Source: Trichostrongylus colubriformis (Eukaryota > Nematoda > Chromadorea > Rhabditida > Trichostrongylidae). From it: a stretch of DNA of 64,000 bases. This document shows, piece by piece, positions 22,801 to 34,874 of the stretch. The number at the start of each line of letters is the position of its first letter. The first letter of the stretch is position 1. The translations under genes were made by a program, and so were the position numbers. A model generated the notes under the pieces. That model was given only the letters and a program-made list of their open reading frames with translations, ran no database searches and had not been told where the DNA came from. The stretch lies in the NCBI GenBank assembly GCA_963978905.1, contig OZ022256.1, forward strand, positions 1,161,501 through 1,225,500. Direction: 5' to 3'.

Positions 22801-25800
22801 TAGAGAAACGTGGTAGTCCGTATTGAGAACGTTCAGGATTGGCAAAAAGCAGAACTTTTGCACTTGCTTTTGTCCAGTTTTTTTTATATAGCTCACCTTT
22901 TGATAAGGGAGGGGTTGGCGTCACCGCGGCAAGCGATTGGACTCTACCTATTCGATGATAGAGAGGTATTCCCGGCAACCTTGGTCAGTTTTCATTATAG
23001 GATTCCGTTGTTATGTGAAGTACTCGTTCGTAGATTTTTGGCAGGCTAAGCATACGATAGGCTATGAAAAATAGTCGTTTTTTTATAGCACAATTGCAAG
23101 ACTACTGAATACATGGCTTAGCAACAATGCTTTATAGATAGTCGTCACATTTCGAGTGAAACATACAACTGAAAAATCACTGCGAAGCAGTCAATGGACA
23201 AGAAGGCGGAAGCTTTCCGTCCGATCTAATACAACTACAAGTCGAAAGCAAAGTTGTAATAGTAGCCTAGTGTAATTAGTCTGCCCCGTAAACCATAACG
23301 CTTTGCGGCACGAACCTTGTGAATCGCGTGCACAGAAGCTTCTTCACCTCCTTTCTGTATAAGCTCATCCAGGAACCTGTGCTAGCTAATGAAACTGATT
23401 TCGCAACAAAAGAATCGAAGTAAACATCAGTTAATATTATCAAAATAGACTCAGTTCAGGCCATGCTTGGGGCAATTCGAACAAAGAACAACACGTGAGG
23501 CTAGCTACAGAGCTGTTATCCTACATTAAGCGAGAGCTGTAACACTTCAATTCTTTGCAGTTTTTCTGTGCATTAAAAAGTTTTACATAAATCACCATTG
23601 CTATCAAAACTTGCAACACGTATTAAAAGCAATTACCCTTAGAAGCATCATTTTGACGTCATGAAGCATTTTCCTTTTCTTGAGAGCCGGCTTCCGTTCC
23701 GTATTTGAATGGCGATCATCCTAAAATCCCAACACATGTCACATATTACAGCAATTACAAGAGGGTTTCCAGTACCTTTGCCGCGTTCTTCATTGCGTTG
23801 ACCATATGGGCAATGACCCCATCGTCATCGTTTATTATGTCAATCCCAGCATCACGTCTCTTTCGCTTTTTCTTTCTTTCAGCTTTCTTTTCTCGTAACA
23901 TCAGATCGAAATCCCATTCAAATCCACTGAACGTATGACGCGTAGTTACCAAAACGTTAACAAAACTTGGGACAATTAAAGCGTGGGAGGAGGGGGGTGT
24001 AGACGCAAAATTTTCACCGACGTCGAAGCTCCTCTCCCTCCCTGAGCTTAGGCTAAAGCGGATAAGACATATGCTTTGGCAGATGCTTTTCATGTAAGAG
24101 GAAGGGGTATGAATCTAAGCCTGAGAAGCTGCGTCGTTCCCCACACTTCAATTGACCCAAAAATTCTATTGAAAGTTCTCCACATCAGTTGAAAGACTGA
24201 GCAACAGCATTGACAAGAGCAATAAAGGGAAAAATTATGTCCAGGGCTCAGGAACCTGTGAACTATTCGACAAGAGAAAGCCAGCTCTATTTTGCATGTG
24301 AGATTGAAAAAAATGCATACGATAGAAAGGCTATTGAAGATAAATTACTAATTACTATATTCGATTTTAACACTGAGTATTTTCTCAGTAGATTCAGTTT
24401 ACACCGTTGTACTATATAAAATAAAAACAAACGTGAATGAACCCACGCCCTATCTCTGCCGTCGTCCTTACTCCTGTCTCGGACATAATCGTCTTCATCC
24501 TCTTGGTTGGCTTCTTCCTGTTGCTTCTCATTCTGCTCATCATCATCATCATGCCCTCCTTCCGCATCTTCATCTATGTCTTCGCCGAAGATATTCACGA
24601 TTAGGTTTCCGAGCTGAAAAAGAGAATTCATCACATAGCGCCTACCGAACGCCTCTTTGCAACACGATTTGTTGCAAAAATAAATTAAAAAAAACATGAG
24701 CAGCTTCAATGCCATAAGTTTGGTAGAAGCCTCTGGATCAATCTTGACACAAAAAATAGCGCTATTCATGAACACTTCCAGTGTATGTTCGAGTATCCAT
24801 ATGGGGGTAACTGCAAGGGGATAACAATTTTTCTTGGAGTACAACAACACCCTTGGAGTGAAGACTAGCCCGAAGGTGACAGCAGGAAAAGGAAAGATTT
24901 TTCATCAGAAGTGATTATTTGCTTTTTTACACGTCACAGCATACGATGGCCTCAGAATTTTGAAAGAAATTCGAAGATAAATGTGGAAATTTGGTCGTTG
25001 AAAAGATTCTATGTCTTCGATATGTCACAGAAGATACCGAGAGCCACATTCGAAGAATGTGATGCAAAAATAAAGACTTTTAATAGCGATTAAGCAAAAA
25101 AGGGTTCGCTGGAAAAATAAAAGCCAAAAAGAAATACCTTCTTCTTCCTTTGCTCTTCGTCCAATTCATCATCAGAATCATCGGAATCGAGAAGATTTTT
25201 CCTAAAAATAGCGATGAATAAACACGGGCAAGTGACAGTGCTATGGTCATTGCGTACTTGGGACTAGAAGCTTCGTTATCACTATCATCAGAATCAATCA
25301 CACGTCTCTTTCGTGTCCCCACGTCACCTTCACCTAAACAGGTTACACTAAATATACCAAAAATCATATGCAAAAAGACTACCTAATAAAAAAGAGAAAC
25401 AGGAAATACAGACCTTCATCACTTGAAGCAGCACTCTTCGGTCTTTTCGGAGTGCCTTCTCCTTCATCATCATCGGAAATGGCATCATGCTCCTTAGGGC
25501 TGAAAATTGGGTACTACGTCGATGCTTAATTGGGATAACGGTTGGAACACACGCTCAGTAGGGCGGCTAGGTTATGCGGTGACCATGCCCATCCCTTGAA
25601 CGTGTTCTCTACACAGTGTTCTCCAGAGATACAGTAGCGCTCAAAAGTCTTCGGCGAAATGGTCTTTCACTTGTTGTTTTTCACTTGTAACTTTTTTGCA
25701 ACTGCACCGATCTAAGAGAAATTTTAGTATGGTGTACTTGGAGACACTGCATACTTAATATATTATTTTGGCACTCAACGGTATAGGTTACGCGGTTATA

Positions 25801-26960
25801 TGGAAATATTTAGTTTGGAGTGCCATCGCTATGCCGTCCCGCTGTGCCGCTGTCATCAAAAGTCGTGGTCTTTCTACAATATATTAATGTTCTCTGAGGC
25901 TTGCTCGTTTTGTTTTTGTAAAGAAAGCCGTTCCCCTTGACCAAGCCTTCTACTTTTTTTGGGTGGTCTTGTAGTAAATTCTTGTAAAAACCATATAAAG
26001 TGTCAAGCGACACTCAAGTAGAAGGAAATGTTGGCAATAGGTTCAGGCATCACATATTAAAATTTTGTCAAATTTGGTCGAGTAGAAAAAAAGGTATGAC
26101 AAAAGAGTTTTGGCCGAAGACTTTTGAGCGCTACTTATTTGAAAAGCGAGTAAACCATTGTACAAATACCGTGACTTGTACGGAGAGGATAAGATCTACA
26201 TGAAAAAGTCTGAATAAGTTACATGAACAAAAGTCTGAATAAGGTATGCCACAGGGCATTAGGGGGTGACAGGCCGAGGTCAAAATCCGAGCGCCTTAAC
26301 CTACAGCCCCTCAATTAATGCTACAAATACTGAATGCGGCCACAACAAACCTCTTTTCATCCTCGCCATCCTCTTCGCGCTGCTGTGGAGACTTTGAGTG
26401 AGAGTCTTCCCCGTGTTGTGGTGACAGGGCCGTTGGTGATGACAACGGTCCTTCTGGTAAACTAGATGTCGGCTCGTATGCCTCAGTAACATCGCCGTTT
26501 CCAGTAATGGGATCCGCTTCGGGTGAACCGGGAACATTAGGGCTGTCGGCATTGAACTCATCTCCAGAGCTGAAATCAAAGAAATGACCTAACTTTTAGA
26601 TTCGGGTGGATTGACCTTGATGATCTTCAACATAATTTGAAACGATTTGAGAACTGCAGAAGCACTTCAAAGACACACTGATGATAGAAATGAAAGATAG
26701 AAAGGGCCTCACTCATCATCCTGTTCCTTATAAGCCGGCGATGAAGCCACGGACGCGGATGCATGAGAAGGCGAAGCGACTGCGCTATCGTTTCCCGGAG
26801 ACGAGCCTTGCTGAAAGTCTCTCGGTGAGCCTTCCCGAGGAGACCCTTTAGGTGAAGAAACCTCCTGATAATCCGGGGACGCCCCTACAAACGGTGACAC
26901 CGAACCGTCACCGACAGAAGGCGACGCCTGACCATTCAGTGATGATGCGTCATCGTCCAT
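19828..26960 (-). CDS. iws-1: IWS1 (Spn1) transcription elongation factor, 13 exons
   Basis: Nuclear RNA polymerase II elongation factor that in other eukaryotes binds SPT6 and links elongation to mRNA processing. Exons (high to low): 26960-26713, 26569-26351, 25499-25414, 25333-25258, 25201-25138, 24613-24447, 23926-23776, 23720-23637, 22252-22106, 21811-21686, 21617-21529, 20149-20017, 19956-19828. All phases chain, giving 1719 nt and 572 aa. Exons 1-6 (residues 1-286) are disordered, Ser/Pro-rich then acidic ([13 protein letters not shown]), as in the family. From exon 7 the conserved core begins ([17 protein letters not shown]), continuing with [20 protein letters not shown] and [11 protein letters not shown] in the TFIIS N-terminal-like domain. 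The tail includes [10 protein letters not shown] and ends [10 protein letters not shown]. The exon 6 donor (GC|GTGGGT) is the least certain junction. The intron 20150-21528 holds two MITEs. Confidence 0.95.
20475..20713. mobile_element. Mutator-like MITE, copy 1 (in an iws-1 intron)
   Basis: Ends GGGTGTGTACCCTTAGTC and GACATAAGGGTACACACCC, with 9-bp flanks TCAATCTAC and TGAACCTAC (7 of 9 match). The inside is GC-rich and imperfectly palindromic (CGCACGACGACG). Other copies are at 34023, 42339 and 58019. Confidence 0.85.
20880..21011. mobile_element. Short TA-flanked MITE in an iws-1 intron
   Basis: Ends CAGTCCATTTC and GAAATGGACTG with TA outside each. GGGCGTGGC and GCCACGCCC continue the inverted arms. 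Length 132 bp. The TA target suggests Tc1/mariner-type mobilisation. Confidence 0.8.
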
Positions 26961-26963
26961 GAC

Positions 26964-26969
26964 CTGAAA
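26964..26969 (-). promoter_or_regulatory. Splice (probably trans-splice) acceptor before the iws-1 start
   Basis: TTTCAG sits three bases upstream of the iws-1 ATG (26958-26960), leaving only GTC as 5' leader. This is the nematode 3' splice consensus and is typical of spliced-leader addition, although an upstream 5'UTR exon cannot be excluded. Confidence 0.6.
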
Positions 26970-26989
26970 GGCTGTGATTGTGGATATTT

Positions 26990-28390
26990 TCAAGAGTTTT
27001 ATTCCTGGAACTTCTGCACGAACGCGACAGAACGGGTAACATGGAGGTTAAAAGCAAGGAAGATCACAGCGCTTCATTTAAGCGGCTCGAAAAACACTTG
27101 AAAAATATTTTCGGAACCATCAAGATTTACTTTTCCTCTGGATACTGATCAGCAGAGACATCGGTGCTAACGTATAAGGAAAGAGGGGAAATTTTGGGTC
27201 AATGCATTGGAATCTACATCCGAGCAAAGGCAAGGCTAACCAGTAAAAGTAGGACATAATCAGAAGAAGGAATCGTGAGCCTAGGGCTGTAGATTTTACT
27301 TTTTACACAGAACTCTGTGGAGAAAGAACCCCGGGATAGAAAAACCCCTTCCGCATCCCTCCCATCCATACAGTGCCCTCGGCTAAATCCACAATGATAG
27401 TATTCGGTTCTTCGGTGTTAGGAGACGATTACGTTTTCTCCCTGACCAATGTAATTCATTAATTTTGCTCAATCGTTGCTTCTCAGCATCTCGCTATGAT
27501 TTGATTTCATCCACAATCTTCTTCTTCAGCGCCGTCGCACGGGCCGCTGATTTCATCCTCATCCATTCCGCTATTTTCCTAAGCATTTCTGGTTGGCTGA
27601 GATCTGACCCCTTAGCGAACCCGTTTGTGTAAAGCACGCAAAACAATGCACAAAACGACAGATCTTCCTTTGCTAATACCATAGTGTACGTGACGCATTA
27701 CACTATGAATCGAGAGGTATTAGATACTTTCAGCGGTCCTCCTGATTACTGGTGCAAAGTGAATAGAATTCAAGATTCGACAGTATCTAAAAATGGAGAC
27801 AAATGCTGAAAAACAAGTAGAACACAAAACTGTCTGTTTTGAAGCAGATGTTAACGCCACAACGTGGAAAATTAGGCGTTAAGTAATATGGAACAGTGTT
27901 TTACCTTAAAAAAATGAGCGCACGCCAGATTTAGATGAAAATGATGGGCATAGGTAAAAGAACCCCACATATAAAACTCTCGAAAGGCAAAATAATACAA
28001 TACACTGCGCTCGACTTATCGTTCGCACGCAGAAGCGTTTCGTTGCATGCTATCCGTGCATTTACGGGTGCTGTAGCGTATTACACGAAGATCTTGGACG
28101 TGCGTGGAAGAAGGGCATATCGGTGATACTGTACATAAGGGGAGGGTATTCACTGTCGAGCTTGTCCTTCCTCACTCGAAACTGATCTACAATCATCAGT
28201 TTGTTCACTCAAGTGTATACTTTTACCTAAGCCTTACTTTGGGGCAGTAGGGGTTTCCCCCTTAACTAAGGCTTGGGCTGGAATCGGGCAAAAATTGCGC
28301 CGAACCCCGAGCTCAATGAATCCCCCCGCCAACTACAATAGCACCGGCATATCAAACCTGCCGAAATGGTGTAATGTAGTGGGTTTTCAC
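26990..28390. other. Mostly unannotated stretch upstream of iws-1
   Basis: Apart from the small minus-strand frame at 27494-27682, nothing is recognised. The iws-1 promoter or outron would lie in its lower part, but I see no specific motif. Confidence 0.35.
27494..27682 (-). CDS. Hypothetical small protein or exon (62 aa)
   Basis: ATG-to-stop frame. A mildly hydrophobic start (LSFCALFCVLY) is followed by a helical, basic C-terminus (MLRKIAEWMRMKSAARATAL, then KKKIVDEIKS). The composition is protein-like, but I recognise no family, and no partner exon is evident. It sits about 530 bp upstream of iws-1 on the same strand. Confidence 0.3.
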   Translation of the reverse strand: MVLAKEDLSFCALFCVLYTNGFAKGSDLSQPEMLRKIAEWMRMKSAARATALKKKIVDEIKS

Positions 28391-28393
28391 GCT

Positions 28394-28850
28394 TATTGCC
28401 ACCAGTTGAGCGGCGCACACAACTGCGCGCGTCACACATGGAAGCATGCTACATAATTGTGCTTGATCGATCTCGATCGATCAGTATTATCATTCGAACG
28501 GTTTGCAGAAACAGGGAATTCGCAAAAATGGACAAAGGAAACGAAATTCCTCCCGTCAATCTCGTCCTTCCGCATCGATCGATATCGATCAAGCTCATTT
28601 TGCATGCCTCTATGTTTGACGCGTAGTGTGCGCCAGCCCAACTGGTATCTAAAATTCAAGATGCTGTCTTTGCTGAGACGCGAGATATGAATTTCCCGCT
28701 ATTCGCATTTCGAGGCTCCTTATCAGTTGCTATCACTTCCTCTCCCTCACCGCTGATGTTCCCTTACCACCCCCCTATATCACTTTAAAATTTCGGGGTC
28801 CCAGCTCTACTGCGACGCGAGATATGCATTTCGTGACAAACACACACAGC
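28394..28850 (-). repeat. Composite dispersed repeat (inverted copy of the 44.8-46.5 kb family)
   Basis: 28394-28650 is a palindromic block with ends CCAGTTG..GCGCACA and GTGTGCGCCAGCCCAACTGG and inner CGATCGATATCGATC words. 28650-28850 is the ACGCGAGATATGAATTTC segment. The same two parts adjoin in the same order at 46220-46529, so they move as one unit. Confidence 0.75.
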
Positions 28851-29494
28851 CCCTTCGACTTTATTTGACCCGAAAGGTGTACAAAAAGGTAGAACCATCA
28901 GATTCACAGCAAAAATGAAGGTGCTTCCAGTAATCTTGTTCCTTTTGTGGTATTCCAAAACTACTGGTCCCTTCCCTCTCTAGGGCTCTGGTAAACCCAG
29001 TGGTTATCAATCATTTATCTATACGTCCCCTTCTTTTATTAGCTGAAACGCCCCAGTGGCACCTAAAATGTGTCAGAGGTTTGTACAGCTTGGCCTGATG
29101 ACGCTGAAGACGAGTGCTGACATACACGAGAAGATTTTTGGAGGGACTCTCAGCCCCTCAGTCTTTAATCAGCATTGAGCCGTTGCGAAGTTCGGAGTGC
29201 AGCACTCGAAAGTCTCCACAAAAGGATACTTCGGTAAAAATACCTGCAGCGCCGCGAACGCACGCTTCTTTTGGCACTTGTTATGAGCCAGGCTATCGGT
29301 CGCATTGGTTTCTTACTAGAGAAGGTTAAATACCTTCCTTAGTTAGGCGATTCACACTGCTTTTGATATTCGAGAACATTCGCTGTAGCACTTAGAATGA
29401 ACCGAAAGTCGCACGTCGCGTTGCGAACTTTTGTTCTGGTGACATGTTATGTACTCATTTTCCAGCTTCCATTCCGCTGTAGCCATTACATTGA
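28851..29494. other. No recognisable gene
   Basis: No motif, repeat boundary or convincing exon recognised. Confidence 0.35.
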
Positions 29495-29916
29495 GGGAAT
29501 CGTCCAAAATGAGCTCTTCTGTTACCCATATATTTAGGTTGATTTGCCTAATGTAGGCCGCATGCAAAGTTACACGCGAAAAATGTGTATTCGGCTAAGA
29601 TACAGCAACACAAACTCTCGGCCGGGTGGGCGGGGCCTCCGAGCAAGTGGCCTCCCCATCGTCCGTCGCGGTTGGAGACGCATTGTAGGAACAGAAAGTT
29701 ATGTACGTAAACAGTTCCGCTTCGCGTTCCCAACCGTGGCGAACGACAGGACGGGGTTTTCACTCGGAGGCTCCGCCCATCCGGCCGAGAACATGGGGAG
29801 TATATCTTAGCCGAATCCTCACTTTTTCACGTGAAACTTCGCATGCCGCCCTTATTGGGCAGATACAACATTAATAAATGGGTAACAAAGTAACTCATTT
29901 TTCTGTGGACGATCTT
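29495..29916. mobile_element. TTAA-type foldback element, degraded copy
   Basis: Ends GGGAATCGTCC and GGACGATCT, with ATGAGCTCTTCTGTTACCC and its degraded complement inside. Related to the copies at 3724, 50116 and 52455. The flanking TTAA has decayed to TTGA/TCAG. Confidence 0.65.
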
Positions 29917-30390
29917 CAGGTTGTCAAATAAGTTTGTGATGGCGCCGTGTGTAGCTGGCTACTAAACCGATTACATCTAAAAAAAGGCGCACAGAGATAA
30001 TAGTTTCAAACTCAAACTACATATGGCGACAGCGGCTCGCACGCATCGCGCTGTATGTCAAATGCCGCGACGTGAACTTGTTGCCCCAATGGTGCACAAC
30101 CGGAATGACTCATGTAGAGGATGGCGTCTTCCACACCAAGCGAACGCTGATCTTATATTTCCACATTAATTTACAATCTTTATACAATATCGAATAAAAC
30201 GAGATCGACAAAGGCATAGTTATCAAATGCAGTGATTGTACAGTAATTAAGTGAGCAAGACATGCTGAATCTTTTCTACTTATATGCATGGATAACTTGA
30301 CAGAGGAGCATGTGAGTACAGCCAGTTCCAAATAAATTTACATCAAACAAAAATACAAAGAACTAGGAACAAGTAGCAAAGGCAGCAGGA

Positions 30391-30961
30391 GACTCCCTCT
30401 TTCAAGGCAGCTTTAGGGGAAATTGGACGAAAAGTGAAAGAAGCAGTGAATATGAAAGCCGAGATGCCTAGTAACAGGACAGTGGAGGAAAAACGGATGG
30501 AAATGGCCAAAAACCCGAAAAATAGGACCCCCTTTCCACCGCTGATTCTCGACCCAGACGACCTTCCCGTCAAGAGGCGGGTAGTCTGATCTAGTCTCCC
30601 AATGGCATATTGCCAAGTGAACACAAGGGAATGTTTGGAAATACGACAGGATCTACTTTTTGCAGTGAGCTTCAAGCTTAAACTGTGAAAGCGCGCCGCA
30701 AAACCTTTGATCCCGCCGCATCTTCTTGGCCGCTCCCACCCGGTCAATCGGGAATTACGTGATCGGAAGGCGGGACTGCTGTGTCCAAGAGGCGGAACCG
30801 CTGCATGGTTGCGACGTTTTGCAGTATTTCTACAACTTGGAGAGGCGCTTTTTCACCGGGATTTCTGCACAGATAGCCTTCTAAGGCCAAGGACTACCAT
30901 ATGAGTGACTCCTTGTAGGGATTTCTCCATTACCGCATTACCCCTAATGCTGTCTTTAAGT
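30391..30961. mobile_element. Dispersed inverted-end element, copy 1
   Basis: Begins near CAAGGCAGCTTTAGGGG and ends CCCCTAATGCTGTCTTTAAG, so the ends are inverted repeats. The body matches 38140-38682 closely. No protein is encoded in both copies, so it is probably non-autonomous. Confidence 0.75.
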
Positions 30962-30976
30962 TATAGTATGAATCAT

Positions 30977-31235
30977 TAGAACAGAATTTTGCAACGTGGC
31001 GTGCGAGGCGACGCGTGCGAGTACCAGGCGTCATGCAGTTGAGTCCTAACGCGATTGTCGTGCGAATCGTTTCGGGCCTTATTGCTCGAAATCCATATAC
31101 ACATGGCGCTCGTAGCTCGCACACATCGCGCCGCATACCGCATTTCGAAATCTCGTCCTAGTGATACATACCCTTTGCAACAGCTTGTCGCGCCTGCCAA
31201 TCCGTTTAAGACTGAATAATTCTGGAATAATCCGT
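30977..31235. repeat. GC-rich MITE-like repeat
   Basis: Shares TTTTGCAACG, a CpG-rich palindromic core and a GCATACC/ACATACC right end with about 61908-62095. Part of the core also recurs near 30010-30105. Exact ends are not resolved. Confidence 0.45.
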
Positions 31236-31294
31236 TCTTAGCTGCATGTAGATGAAGAATTCGAAAATGGCACAAATCATGAACGGTTGAAACT

Positions 31295-32219
31295 TCAGTG
31301 AGTGATCTTCGTCCGCTTCTTCAGAAGCTCTTCGGTGATTCGGGCTGGTACCACTTCGACCCTTTTCCTCGATTCACCTCCATAACCAGATTGTAACACG
31401 GGCTCGGGGCAATGGTCACACACGAGACCGTTACCTGGTGGTCCAGGTGGTCCCACAGCTCCAGGAGCACCTGGAGTTCCTGGGGCTCCGTCAAAACCTG
31501 GATCTCCAGGCACGAACCCGGGTGGTCCCTTCAGACCTGGTTGACCCTGCTGCCCGGTCACTCCCGGGAACCCTGCTGGACCTGGTGGACCAGGTGGGCC
31601 TGGCTCTCCGACGACCACAATTTCTTGAGCGTCTCCTGCATTGCCCGGGAATCCGGCGGGTCCAGGAGCGCCTTGAACGCCAGGCAGACCTAAAAAATTT
31701 ATTATGTGGGTTTTTTCTTGGAAACAATTTCGGATTACCTTGATCACCCGGAGGGCCGGGGATACCAACGGGAGAAAAACCATGCTCTCCTGGAAAGCCA
31801 GGAAGTCCTACACGTCCTTTATTCCCCGGTGGTCCTGGTGGTCCTTGCTGAGCCTTTTGGCAAATCCAGCACGGCTCGCGTTCGCTTTCAGCGATTCCTG
31901 AATAAACGAAGACTTCCTTCAGACATTTACTTTCTCATCGGATGATTTTACCATCTTTTCCAGGAGCTCCAGGAACACCATTAGTGCCATCAACACCATC
32001 GGTACCATCCCGACCTGGCCTGCCCGGTGGGCCAGGGAGACCATATTGCCTCACGCACCCTACTTGGGTCGCCGTATCGGACCAATCTGCAAATACTAAG
32101 AGAAGAATTGGTGACTTATCCTATACTAGCCTAGAATTACCGTTGACATTGCTGGTCCCATGGGCGACATTACCGTAGTTGCTTGCCCTTTTCTCTCTCT
32201 GTGGGGGCAATACGTTGAG
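31295..32219 (-). CDS. Nematode cuticle collagen (N-terminal exon not found)
   Basis: Structural protein of the cuticle. Four exons chain in phase: 32219-32141, 32086-31952, 31897-31739, 31689-31295 (TGA at 31295-31297). The first begins [16 protein letters not shown], where REKR is a subtilisin/furin-type site like that preceding the collagen domain in cuticle collagens. Gly-X-Y blocks start at [13 protein letters not shown], are broken by [13 protein letters not shown] with two cysteines and by AQEIVVVGE, and end [18 protein letters not shown]. These short interruptions and flanking cysteines are usual. The basic tail of about 35 residues after CDHCPEP is long for the family. The hydrophobic Col_cuticle_N exon should lie above 32220 but was not seen. 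Confidence 0.9.
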
Positions 32220-32596
32220 CTGAAAAATAATTTGAAGGCGATAACTGGCCGATCAATTTGACCTAAGCTCACAGGGGAAGTTGGCGAATATAGAAATTCG
32301 CCAAGTGGGTCTCTGTTTTAGGCCGCGCTCCACGCCTGACCAACGCCATCACCAACTACGACAATAGATTTTTTTAGCCAGCTAGTTCACACCTGTCGCT
32401 CCCGAAATTGCGACAGGAGCGTCCAACTAATCACTAGGTCACGTGCATTCGCCTACCGCGCACAGCGCGATGACCAACTTGGATCACCTCACGTACACCT
32501 ATGGCTCTCAATCGGGGCACACCGATATCAAAGTCCATTCCATTCCACGCCACAAATTACCACTACTTCTATGACTGCAATGGGGAAGGCAAGATA

Positions 32597-32769
32597 GGCC
32601 GCGTTCATACTTTGTGATGCCGGCGGCAGGGCGTGGCTGCATGTCTCTGCGTCTCCGCCTGGGCTACTCCGTCTCGTTGCCTGCGTCGTCTCTGCGCCTG
32701 CCCGTGCCACTTAGCCTCGCTGAATGTGAACGCAGCCACGCCCTGCCGACACAAAGTATGAATGTGGCC
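32597..32769. mobile_element. MITE, 173 bp
   Basis: Inverted ends GGCCGCGTTCATACTTTGTG and CACAAAGTATGAATGTGGCC continue inward as GGCAGGGCGTGGCTGC and GCAGCCACGCCCTGCC. A solo end-like sequence is near 15880. No duplication could be fixed with certainty. Confidence 0.8.
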
Positions 32770-33587
32770 TTAGGGGAATGTGCGCCAAAAGTGTCCAACA
32801 AGGCCATGCGAACTGCGTCGTCGCGCTGGCAAGTGTCTGCTGGTCCTGTTGTGATTTGGTCGCGTGGCCGTCGCATATTCGAAAGACTCGATCTGGTTGG
32901 ACAGTCTTGGCGCACACCTGGGGTGAGGTCTGACGCACCCTGGGGTGAGGTCCGATCAACCGAGAAGGTCGACGATACGCTTTGCTTGAACATTGGGGAA
33001 GCTGCACAGGCAGTCCAAGCCTGTGTCCAGGAAACCTCGTCACGGGGTCTTATTTTGATTGATTAAGGAGTAGAACTCCGTGTTTGGGATTGCGATCATA
33101 ATGGTTCTCAATTCAAAAGTTTTACCCATTTCGCAATCTCTGGCGGAGTAGGAAGGAACTGCAGTGAGCCTTTTACAGAAAACGTATTAACGTATTGTAA
33201 ACTTCCAAAAGATGGGGGGCAGGGGTGGGCGGAGGGAAGAGGGGGGAGGAGTTGCAATGTGCTGAAAATTCCTCGACACGACGCCCACTCGTGCACAATA
33301 TCTCCTGGGCAGAAATACGGTCAAGCCTCCAATCGTAGAGCTGAGCAAAGACAGAGTGAATAGTCGGGGCTGGTAGCTCGACCATTCGCTTCACCCAATT
33401 GATCGCTCGCCGTCTAACTCTACCTCTTCCAATTACTGGAGCAGTTCCCCAATGTGAAATTAGTCATTCTCACTGAATATCAACATCTCAGAGGAGGGCA
33501 TATTCCATGTATGTGCGCAGTATTGTATTTCTGCCGGAAAGGAGCTGGAATGAGTTGTCGCTGCTAATGCTTGGTTGGTAAATGGGG

Positions 33588-33617
33588 TTTATTTATTTAT
33601 TTATTTATTTATTTATT
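33588..33617. repeat. TTTA microsatellite
   Basis: About seven consecutive TTTA units. Confidence 0.95.
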
Positions 33618-34022
33618 GCTGGTCAATCACAAAGGAAATAACATAGACGAACTCGAGACAGTACTGTCGATGTCTAATTGTCTAAAAAAATTTGAGCTGG
33701 CGGGTTATCCCACCAGATTAAACTTTTTGGGTCGAAAATCTGTCCGCCATGAGTGGATCGCTGGCCCTCACAGCAGCCAGACATCTAGTCTCCCCGCTTC
33801 GGAGGTGCACCTTCAAATGATCAGATTAGTCGTTCCAGCTTCCTGAGACAGTGGACTTTCGGTGAGTACCAGGTTGCACCCTTTTTGTGTCACAATGCAT
33901 CACGCGATAGATCCTTTCGACCGCATATTAACCACGCCCTTTCAACTCAGCTGACCGATAAGGAGTTCAAGTGGGTCAGAGTGGATATGAGTGGGGACAG
34001 CGCCGTGATGGCGCACCATGGT

Positions 34023-34258
34023 GGGTGTGTACCTTTATGTCAGGATTTCGCACTACGACGAGCGGCATGCGGCGTGGTGTGTGCGAGCAATGCGCGCCGC
34101 TATAGTTGGGTCTTATTGTTAGAGGGATTATACGGTAATGTTGGAGCGCCATACACACTTGACTTGACTCGCTTCGGGACCCAACAATGGTGCACCTTTA
34201 GCTGGTCCACATCGCTTCGCTTGCATCTCACCAAATCCTGACATAATGGTGCACACCC
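34023..34258. mobile_element. Mutator-like MITE, copy 2
   Basis: Ends GGGTGTGTACCTTTATGTC and GACATAATGGTGCACACCC. The flanks CACCATGGT and GAAAATGGT match at 6 of 9. The inside has the same GC-rich core as 20475-20713. Confidence 0.8.
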
Positions 34259-34874
34259 GAAAATGGTGAAACCTGGATAGACACACGGGTAGATTCAGAA
34301 GTTGGGGTGATGGTAGATCAATGTCGAACTCATAGTAAATGATAATAACTGAAAGCGATACTGAGGGCTGACAGAAAATCGAGCGGTGACCTTTCGGGGA
34401 TGTTCTAGGTTGTCCTCTTCTAGGGCACTTTTGCTGAGCGTGTGCTTGTGGCGTGACCTCGGATGCATCTCAGAAGCATCCGAGTGAGAGCGGCTGGTTC
34501 AAAGATAAATTCCAGGAACGAACGAGCTCACCTCCTGCAGAAGTTGCCAAGTGGTCGTGCCGGAGGAATGGCACGGTTCGAAAATGCGATCGGAATTGAT
34601 CTGAATGAAAGGAAGAGCGTTAGGTAGCATTTATACTCTACAATCATTCGCACCGTACATGCAATGCAATGACATCGCAGCTGCGCGATTAGAGACACAG
34701 GGAGGGGTAAGGAGAAAGTGAGAAGTTGGAGTACAGATTGTCTGACAAGAAACCTTCCACTTCCGAAGGGTGATGTGTAGCGAAATCCGGAATGAAAAAG
34801 CGCGGCTTGGGGCCTTATCATGATCCCGCAGCACGGTGTGCCGTTCTGCACTTCATTAGCTTGGGGGTTGCAGG

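Larger units (their letters stand above)
32220..34022. other. Collagen upstream region, no gene identified
   Basis: Expected to hold the collagen 5' exon and promoter, but no hydrophobic anchor exon was found. Contains a MITE (32597-32769) and a TTTA microsatellite. Frames on both strands at 32614-33066 overlap and are unsupported. Confidence 0.35.

Noticed and set aside
23310..23382. Coding-like segment ([16 protein letters not shown]) in an iws-1 intron
   Set aside because: Its phase does not fit the exon 8 donor, and exon 8 (23720-23637) joins exon 9 (22252-22106) with exactly the spacing expected for the conserved IWS1 domain.
29090..29135. CTGATGA as a second hammerhead
   Set aside because: No GAAA core or pairing stems follow in the required positions.
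31412..31743. Plus-strand frames over the collagen gene
   Set aside because: They are shadows of the GC-rich Gly-X-Y coding sequence on the minus strand.
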